NCBI GenBank assembly: GCA_005800405.1
Contig: SYFN01000105.1
Coordinates: 1-11,153, forward strand
Reading direction: 5' to 3'
From: Burkholderiales bacterium
Lineage (GTDB): Bacteria > Pseudomonadota > Gammaproteobacteria > Burkholderiales > Burkholderiaceae_D
DNA: 11,153 bases
Shown here: in pieces, positions 1 through 5,047 of the stretch
Layout of the letters: the number at the start of each line of letters is the position of its first letter
Position numbering within the stretch: the stretch's first letter is position 1
The notes under the pieces: model-generated
The model's database searches: none
What the model saw: the letters and a program-made list of their open reading frames with translations, nothing else
What the model was told of the DNA's origin: nothing
Position numbers and translations under genes: made by a program

Positions 1-267
1 GAGAATGTCAGCGGTGCAGTACAAACCTGGGCCAGTAAACAAGGGATTCGGATCGAATACATTCAGCCCGGTCAGCCGCAGCAGAATGCGTATATCGAGC
101 GTTTCAACCGCACGGTGCGCTATGACCGGCTGGCGCAAGAGCTGTTCGACACGATCGATGAGGTACAGGAGCGGGCGACGCGCTGGAAGTGGCACTACAA
201 TCACGAACGCCCGGACGTGGCCTTGGGCGGCATAACCCCCAATCAGCGGCTGGCAATGACCGCGTAA
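1..267 (+). CDS. IS3-family transposase OrfB, C-terminal part (cut by window edge)
   Basis: Reading frame 1 is open from the first base to a TAA at 265-267 and gives 88 residues of an rve-type integrase core, the catalytic half of an IS3-family transposase that moves the element by a DDE mechanism. The last catalytic Glu lies in the motif NAYIERFNR (Glu codon at 94-96). The usual IS3 C-terminal signature follows: W-x-W-H-Y-N-H-E-R-P, then LGGITPNQRL. The second catalytic Asp would lie just upstream of base 1, outside the window. The start and OrfA are not visible. The gene points towards the flagellar locus, convergent with the TPR gene at 483-2093. No frameshift or internal stop is seen in the visible part, so nothing suggests inactivation. 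The family call is secure; the subgroup is not determined. Confidence 0.93.
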   Translation, partial: ENVSGAVQTWASKQGIRIEYIQPGQPQQNAYIERFNRTVRYDRLAQELFDTIDEVQERATRWKWHYNHERPDVALGGITPNQRLAMTA

Positions 268-306
268 CGCTACTTCAGGCGCACCTTAAAAATGGGGGGA
301 TTACCG
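268..306 (+). mobile_element. Probable right end of the IS3-family element
   Basis: Just after the transposase stop there is a short non-coding stretch with a run of six G (294-299), followed by ATTACC. IS3-family right ends typically lie a few tens of bases after orfB and often carry a G-rich/C-rich terminal inverted repeat, so the element probably ends around 300-321. The left end is outside the window, so the inverted-repeat partner and the target-site duplication cannot be matched and the exact boundary is uncertain. Confidence 0.45.
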
Positions 307-349
307 TTCGAGCATTACAATACTAGTCATCTGCATAGTGCTTTGGGTT

Positions 350-390
350 ATTTACCCCCAAGGCTGTTTCGAGAAAAACAGGCGGTAAAT
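350..390. repeat. Imperfect inverted repeat between the IS end and the TPR gene
   Basis: Two nested pairs of arms are visible: ATTTACC (350-356) with GGTAAAT (384-390), and CTGTTT (364-369) with AAACAG (376-381). They enclose a 6-nt loop and leave an asymmetric internal bulge. Neither strand has a T-tract after the stem, so it is not a canonical terminator, though it could slow convergent transcription from the IS and the TPR gene. The rest of 307-482 shows no gene, RNA or terminator that I can recognise. Confidence 0.35.
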
Positions 391-482
391 TACTAACGCC
401 GATGGCCCAGCCTTTTAGGAGCGAAAGCACGCATCGATCAAATCGGGTAACTGTCAGATCAAGTCGCGATTACTACAATCCA

Positions 483-2093
483 TCAGAATTGAAGTAGCAC
501 ATCCATTAGGCGCTTGGCCTCCGGTAGTCCCGAAGCTACCGGAAGCGTCTTATCCACCAGAACGGGGTGCACCGATGAGAACCAAGGATATCTCTCCCTC
601 TCCCCTAGCATTACCCAACTCGGATGCCCAACGAAAATGGTCTGCCGCCCAATCGCCCCTGCCAGGGGAACTACGGCTGTCGAGGGCGAGATTACTAAGT
701 CCATGTTCTGCATAAGACCAAGGACGGCCTCGAGATCATCTCTCAAATCAACATCGTTCCATCTCAAAATTTTGATACCGTATCTTTGCTCAACGTCCAG
801 CAGTTCTTGCTCACAATCACCATATTGAAGATTCACGAAAACTGAATTCGGCGCTGAAAGAATATCGCCCCAGTCTTCAAGTGCTGTATACTTTCTATTA
901 CGCGTTGCTGATAACTTATGGCTTCGCCAGCAAATACCTATTTTTTTTACGCTATTAAATGCAGAGAGCCGCTGTGCAAATTTTTCTACCTGATCAATCG
1001 ATGGCCGCAGATACCCACCTAAGCGATCAAATATATCAGGCGACTGCATATAATGCGTAGGTAGCGATCCCATTGAAATTTGAAAATCATAATCGGACTC
1101 TTCTCTAGAAATGAGCCGCTCAGGATCTGAAGGATTAGTCCTGACATGAAAAGTTGGAAAGGATCGTTGAAAGGCATCGACCAGACGAGGATCACATTCG
1201 ATGATGATCTGTCCCCCGATTTTTTTTAGTTCCGGAATAAGCGTGGCAAATCTTAATTCATCACCGATACCCTGCTCGCGCCAAACCATCAACTTCTCAT
1301 TAGGTAAAAGATTTTGACCATTCCAGGTCGAAACCATGAATTCTCTTCTGGGCGCGCGCGCTAGCGATGCCGGAATATCTAGCGAAAATCCCTTTTCATA
1401 GAGCTCCCAGCCGTCTTTCAGTCGTCCACATATCAAATACTCTATGCCAAGCTGCAAATCTAGTAAGTCAGCTTGTCGGGAACTTTTCTCTTCAATATTT
1501 ACCTTCGCCTTTTCAAGATATTGCAGTGCACGAAGACTATCCCCCTCGCGAGAAGCGACTTTTGCAAGATTGAAGCCCGCCTCAAAAGAAGATGGGTCCA
1601 GAACAAGGCAGGTTTCAAAAGCATGTTTTGCCTCTTCGAACATGCCCATGTCGACCAAAGCTGTTCCAAGGTTATTGAAAGCTAGTGCTGATTTAGGATC
1701 TTGATTGACAGCCAGCAAGCAATTTTTTAATTGGCGATCATGATCACCAAGTTGTTGGTATACCTCAGACAAGTTATTCATTGCGGGCACATAAGCTGGA
1801 TTCAATTCCAGTGCGTACTCAAGAATATCTCGGGCCTCATCTATTTTTCTTTGCCGCGCAAGACACAGTCCCAAATTAGTCCAGGGCTCAGGATTATTTG
1901 GGGTCACCTCCGTCCACTTCGCAAAAACTCTCACAGCAAGATCAAATTTACTCCGACGTACAAGGTCGATACCGAGTTCCGCCAGATCGGATAGGTTCCA
2001 GTGTTTCGTCCCCAAGAATTTACTGAGTAACTCATCCGAGATATCTTGCTCATTACAACCGATTTTTTGCCTCAGTTCAGTGGAGATGGACAT
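483..2093 (-). CDS. TPR-repeat protein with C-terminal GT-B-like glycosyltransferase domain; candidate flagellin glycosyltransferase
   Basis: This is a 536-residue two-part protein with no signal peptide or membrane segment, so probably cytoplasmic. Residues about 35-200 are tetratricopeptide repeats; clear units are 69-102 (EPWTNLGLCLARQRKIDEAR), 103-136 and 137-170 (FNNLGTALVDMGMFEEAKHAF). Residues about 255-536 match the domain often fused to TPRs and related to GT9/GT41-type glycosyltransferases: WNG at 257-259, EQGIGDELRF at 273-282, NLQYGD at 421-426 and STAVVPLAGAIG at 471-482. It lies 121 bp downstream of flagellin, beyond the flagellin terminator. Flagellins are commonly O-glycosylated in the cytoplasm before export, which suggests flagellin as substrate; that is inference, and a glycan-assembly role is possible. 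The start is the only reasonable ATG, since a TAG lies in frame six codons upstream, but no good Shine-Dalgarno precedes it. The gene looks more A+T-rich than the flagellar genes, possibly reflecting separate acquisition. No terminator is seen after it. Confidence 0.8.
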   Translation of the reverse strand: MSISTELRQKIGCNEQDISDELLSKFLGTKHWNLSDLAELGIDLVRRSKFDLAVRVFAKWTEVTPNNPEPWTNLGLCLARQRKIDEARDILEYALELNPAYVPAMNNLSEVYQQLGDHDRQLKNCLLAVNQDPKSALAFNNLGTALVDMGMFEEAKHAFETCLVLDPSSFEAGFNLAKVASREGDSLRALQYLEKAKVNIEEKSSRQADLLDLQLGIEYLICGRLKDGWELYEKGFSLDIPASLARAPRREFMVSTWNGQNLLPNEKLMVWREQGIGDELRFATLIPELKKIGGQIIIECDPRLVDAFQRSFPTFHVRTNPSDPERLISREESDYDFQISMGSLPTHYMQSPDIFDRLGGYLRPSIDQVEKFAQRLSAFNSVKKIGICWRSHKLSATRNRKYTALEDWGDILSAPNSVFVNLQYGDCEQELLDVEQRYGIKILRWNDVDLRDDLEAVLGLMQNMDLVISPSTAVVPLAGAIGRQTIFVGHPSWVMLGERERYPWFSSVHPVLVDKTLPVASGLPEAKRLMDVLLQF

Positions 2094-2163
2094 GTTTGTT
2101 GTTGGCTAAAATGTACTCGGCAACAGTATCTCCCCAAGTGGCAAAGAAATAAACAGTCGGAAC

Positions 2164-2200
2164 GAAAAAAACCGGGGTATCGCTACCCCGGTTTTTATTG
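2164..2200 (-). terminator. Rho-independent terminator of fliC
   Basis: A perfect 9-bp stem (ACCGGGGTA at 2171-2179 and TACCCCGGT at 2184-2192) encloses a 4-nt loop. On the minus strand it is followed by a run of seven T (complement of 2165-2171), starting about 20 nt after the fliC stop codon. The A/T flanks (2167-2170 with 2193-2196) can extend the stem. The structure is nearly symmetric, but the only gene reading into it is fliC. It separates fliC from the TPR gene, which then needs its own promoter or read-through. Confidence 0.92.
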
Positions 2201-2214
2201 ACTTCCTAGCTATA

Positions 2215-4377
2215 TTACTTGAGCAGTGCCAGAACTCCTTGTGGGGCCTGGTTAGCTTGAGCCAGCATTGCAGTTGCTGCCTGTTGGATAATTTGTGATT
2301 TTGCTAACTCTGTCGTTTCTTGCGCGTAGTCCGTGTCCAGGATACGGCTGCGAGACGCCGAAATGTTTTGCAATCCTTCCGATAAGTTATTGATAATCAC
2401 ATCAAGTCTGTTATTTAGAGCACCGGATTTTGCTTGGGCTGCTGACACCTGGTTAATCGCAGCATCAATCGCTCTGAGCGCGTCACTTGCTCCTCGCTGA
2501 TTTGTCATATTGATTTCCGATACCTTGTCGCCTGTAGCTCCACCGAATGTACCTCTTCGGAATCCTAGACGTTCAAAGTTTAGGACACCCTCGAAACCAC
2601 TCTCGACCGTAAATGCCTCATCCGACTCCAATTGAACTGATGAGTAGTAAGTAATTTGGGATGTAGCGCCGGTGCCAATATCTAGACCACTAAGGCCTAA
2701 GTTAGCCGCAACTGCATTGGTAGCAGCGATCGAGATATTTCGACCATCTTCTGCACGCAATTCAACTGCCGTACCATAGACACGGGCCGTAACACCTGTT
2801 TGACCCGATACCTCGTTGAAAGAATCGACAACGTTTTGAATATCCGTGAAGTCGGCCAGAGCGATTGAGGTACCGTTCAATGTGATGGTTGCCGAAGTGA
2901 CTGCAGTGCCACCTGCAGTAAATGCGGTTCCACGCAAAACATTTGCTTGAGCAGTCGCTTTTACACCGGTACGGTCAGTTTCTTTATTAATTGCAGCTGC
3001 AATCGCAATTGCGCTGGCTGAGCGCTGGCTGCCCGTTGTGGTTGAACCACTGGTTTGATACGATGCCGTGTCATCTGTCGCAACAGCTCCTCCAATTGCG
3101 ATGCCATTAATCACCAAAGTGTCGCCATTCAGAACACCGGCAAGATCAGCAACAGTGCCCGTACTTGCAGCTGCAGTCTCCTCCGTGGTGGTACGGATGG
3201 CTGTCGCCGAGCTTGCGGCACCGCCCTGGTATGTACCAATTCGCAAACCGGCTTTCGTGATACCAGCGTAGGTCGGTGTATTCTCATCGACAGTCAGAAC
3301 GTCTTCTTTGGAATCCAGCACCATCGATGAGCCATCTTTTGAGTAAAGATGGAAACTACTAACGTAAGTGCTTGCGGTAGCAGCTGCGCCAGTTGCTGCA
3401 GATGTGACGCCAGTCAAAGTGAGCGCAATATTACGACCATCCGCCGCCTTGAGAACAATGCCACCATTATCGCTTTCAGTGTCCATTGCAGTGACACCCG
3501 TGGCGGCAGATATCGCATTGATCGCATCCCTCGTCAGCTTACGGCTGAGAGCACCGTCTGTTGTGGTCTGGATTGTGGAAGTTGTGTACCCGTTGATGGT
3601 GATCGTACCTGACGATGCAGCACCTACCATTGCGGTTCCAGAAACGATGTTCTCAGCTACCTTTGCGATCACACCACTGGATTCGGAGACTCGGTTGATA
3701 GCTGCTACTTTCGCAATCGCGCTCGTCGCTAGGTTCGCTGAAGACAGATTGTCGTCATCTGCATAGCTTGCGCCCACCTGTACACCGTTGATCATTAAAT
3801 CACCGTCGGCGAGCGCCGCCCTTGTGGTTGAGGTTCCACTTACGCTTGTGACCGAAGGTTGGATATCCGAACCCATATGATTCGCCTTAACCGAATCAAA
3901 CGCCATCTTGATAGTATCTTCCTGATTCGAACCTGTCTGAATCACGACGTTCTTCGCACTGCCATCGAGCAGTTTGATGTTGTTGTGGTTGGTGGTGCTG
4001 GCAATGTGGTTAATTTCGCTGATCAGCTCGTCTACTTCCAACTGGATCGAGGAACGATCAGAGTTGGTGACAGTACCGGTCGCTGACTGAACGGCCAGTT
4101 CACGCATACGCTGCAGTATGTTATTGACTTGACCATACGCACCTTCGGCGGTCTGGCTCATCGAGATCGCGTCGTTGGAGTTCTTGATCGCCATCTGAAT
4201 ACCGCGAACCTGCGAGGTCATGCGGTTGGTGATGGCGAGGCCAGCGGCGTCGTCTTTGGCCGAATTGATGCGCGAGCCGGTGGAGAGACGCTCCATCGAA
4301 CGCGACAGCTTCAAATTGCTAGAGCGCATGGATTCTTGCGATACCAGCGCATTGACGTTTGTGTTAATCACGGACAT
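2215..4377 (-). CDS. fliC: Flagellin, enlarged (720 aa) by a tandem duplication in the exposed domain
   Basis: This is the subunit of the flagellar filament, exported unfolded by the flagellar type III system. Residues 1-165 are the standard N-terminal D0/D1 region, starting SVINTNVNAL, with the QRMRELAVQ motif at 89-97 corresponding to the TLR5-recognised segment of Salmonella flagellin. Residues about 620-720 are the C-terminal D1/D0 region ending in QANQAPQGVLALLK. The middle (about 190-615) is Thr/Ser/Ala-rich and holds two copies of a module of about 196 residues (192-387 and 418-614), each starting with a flagellin 'hook IN'-type motif (GDLMINGVQVG; GDTLVINGIAIGG) and ending near G-T-Y/F-x-G-G. 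Many flagellins are 270-550 aa, so this one is large. There is no cysteine. AAAGGAGAAA lies just upstream of the ATG and a sigma-28 promoter lies at 4448-4474. The Ser/Thr-rich centre offers many possible O-glycosylation sites for the neighbouring TPR protein (inference). Confidence 0.97.
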   Translation of the reverse strand: MSVINTNVNALVSQESMRSSNLKLSRSMERLSTGSRINSAKDDAAGLAITNRMTSQVRGIQMAIKNSNDAISMSQTAEGAYGQVNNILQRMRELAVQSATGTVTNSDRSSIQLEVDELISEINHIASTTNHNNIKLLDGSAKNVVIQTGSNQEDTIKMAFDSVKANHMGSDIQPSVTSVSGTSTTRAALADGDLMINGVQVGASYADDDNLSSANLATSAIAKVAAINRVSESSGVIAKVAENIVSGTAMVGAASSGTITINGYTTSTIQTTTDGALSRKLTRDAINAISAATGVTAMDTESDNGGIVLKAADGRNIALTLTGVTSAATGAAATASTYVSSFHLYSKDGSSMVLDSKEDVLTVDENTPTYAGITKAGLRIGTYQGGAASSATAIRTTTEETAAASTGTVADLAGVLNGDTLVINGIAIGGAVATDDTASYQTSGSTTTGSQRSASAIAIAAAINKETDRTGVKATAQANVLRGTAFTAGGTAVTSATITLNGTSIALADFTDIQNVVDSFNEVSGQTGVTARVYGTAVELRAEDGRNISIAATNAVAANLGLSGLDIGTGATSQITYYSSVQLESDEAFTVESGFEGVLNFERLGFRRGTFGGATGDKVSEINMTNQRGASDALRAIDAAINQVSAAQAKSGALNNRLDVIINNLSEGLQNISASRSRILDTDYAQETTELAKSQIIQQAATAMLAQANQAPQGVLALLK
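2536..3126 (-). repeat. Flagellin repeat module, copy 2 (residues 418-614)
   Basis: This is the second copy of the central flagellin module. Landmarks in the same order as copy 1 are GDTLVING, SASAIAIAAAINK, TGVKA, TITLNG, TGVTARV, AEDGRNISI, a YYSSVQLES segment, LGFRRGTFGGA. It joins directly to the C-terminal conserved domain. Confidence 0.85.
3217..3804 (-). repeat. Flagellin repeat module, copy 1 (residues 192-387)
   Basis: This is the first copy of the central flagellin module. Landmarks are GDLMING, TSAIAKVAAINR, SGVIAKV, TITINGYT, TGVTAMD, AADGRNIAL, a YVSSFHLYS segment, AGLRIGTYQGGA. The copies are diverged but collinear, offset by about 226 residues, and separated by a Thr/Ala-rich linker (388-417). 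Confidence 0.85.
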
Positions 4378-4407
4378 GGGGTTTCTCCTTTAAAGTCCAC
4401 TGCATTC

Positions 4408-4425
4408 AGTTTTTGAAACTTGAGG
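4408..4425 (-). repeat. Copy of the flaG promoter -35 block in the fliC leader
   Basis: The 18-nt + strand block AGTTTTTGAAACTTGAGG matches the block at 4959-4976, which contains the flaG promoter -35 box, at 17 of 18 positions. Here no GCCGAT-like -10 box follows at the right distance, so it is either a decayed promoter duplicate or a leader element. The overlapping stretch 4421-4438 can also form a small stem (TGAGG with CCTCA, 8-nt loop). Confidence 0.6.
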
Positions 4426-4447
4426 TTTAGGATCCTCACGTTTTCGA

Positions 4448-4474
4448 AAATCGGCACCTCGGATACAAACTTGA
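4448..4474 (-). promoter_or_regulatory. Sigma-28 (FliA) promoter of fliC
   Basis: On the minus strand TCAAGTTT (4467-4474) is followed after exactly 11 nt by GCCGATTT (4448-4455). This matches the flagellar sigma-28 consensus TAAAGTTT-N11-GCCGATAA closely, with the TCAAG -35 form seen in many beta- and gammaproteobacteria. Transcription should start near 4441, giving a leader of about 63 nt. Confidence 0.9.
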
Positions 4475-4500
4475 GAGAATCTTTGTAAAAGACCCGAATT

Positions 4501-4893
4501 TCAGATGACTTCGTTATGAAGCATCCCTTTCAGGTTCTCAATGCTGTGCGCTACCTTGACCACCACTTCGGTCGGGATCTGGCGAATGACCTCACCCGAC
4601 TCCAGGTTTCTGACCATTACGATCGGACGACCCAGTTTTTCATCCAGGCTGAAGTTCAGGCCTCGGCCGCCGTCTCGCACCATCTCGTTGATGCGTTTGA
4701 TGGCGTCCTGCAGGTTCTTGCGCATCATCTCGCCATCCATCTTGACTTTCGTTCTCTCGGGAGGGGTGATCACCGCCTTCTGAGCGGTGGCTGGTGCGGG
4801 TTCGGGCGCAGCAGCCTGAGCCACACCCGTTCCTGCCGCCCGGCTAACCGGTGGCTCTATGGGTGCTGCTTTGGGTTGAATCGCTGTGACCAT
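4501..4893 (-). CDS. flaG: FlaG-family flagellar protein
   Basis: This is a 130-residue protein. The first 45 residues or so are low-complexity Ala/Pro-rich. The conserved FlaG region at about 55-130 carries LNFSLDEKLGRPIVMVRN and then SGEVIRQIPTEVV, the family signature. FlaG proteins are encoded beside flagellin and fliD in many bacteria and have been linked to filament length or assembly; the biochemical role is poorly defined. AAAGGA lies 7 nt before the ATG, supporting this start. A sigma-28 promoter lies at 4948-4974. No terminator is seen between flaG and the fliC promoter, so flaG transcripts may run into fliC. The length is normal for the family. Confidence 0.93.
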   Translation of the reverse strand: MVTAIQPKAAPIEPPVSRAAGTGVAQAAAPEPAPATAQKAVITPPERTKVKMDGEMMRKNLQDAIKRINEMVRDGGRGLNFSLDEKLGRPIVMVRNLESGEVIRQIPTEVVVKVAHSIENLKGMLHNEVI

Positions 4894-4947
4894 GGTTGTT
4901 TCCTTTCCAGGCAGGGGATAAGCGGAATCCTACCTATTCAGTCACGA

Positions 4948-4974
4948 ACATCGGCGCGAGTTTTGGAAACTTGA
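4948..4974 (-). promoter_or_regulatory. Sigma-28 (FliA) promoter of flaG
   Basis: On the minus strand TCAAGTTT (4967-4974) is followed after exactly 11 nt by GCCGATGT (4948-4955). The predicted start is near 4941, giving a leader of about 48 nt. The -35 box directly abuts the T-tract side of the fliD terminator. Confidence 0.87.
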
Positions 4975-5000
4975 GGAAAAAGCGGAAAAATTTTGCCGCT
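4975..5000 (-). terminator. Rho-independent terminator of fliD
   Basis: On the minus strand AGCGG and CCGCT (outer arms of 4981-5000) form a stem around an A/T-rich interior, followed by a run of five T (complement of 4977-4981). It lies about 48 nt after the fliD stop. The stem is short but G/C-rich, and its position between two co-directional units each with a sigma-28 promoter supports the call. Confidence 0.75.
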
Positions 5001-5047
5001 ATCAGATTGATAACGATTGTGAATCAGGCTAACGCCTTGCCCGGGGT

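Noticed and set aside
350..390. Inverted repeat as a terminator for the TPR gene
   Set aside because: No T-tract follows the stem on either strand and the stem has a large asymmetric bulge.
2164..2200. Terminator read as acting on a plus-strand transcript
   Set aside because: No plus-strand gene leads into it, and the longer T-tract is on the minus strand right after fliC.
3368..3766. Plus-strand open frame of 132 codons opposite fliC
   Set aside because: It lies wholly within the repeat-rich, Ala/Thr-coding part of fliC, has no recognisable family features or ribosome site, and is a composition shadow.
4408..4425. Second functional sigma-28 promoter for fliC
   Set aside because: The -35 word is present but no GCCGAT-like box follows at 11 nt, so it is listed only as a sequence repeat.
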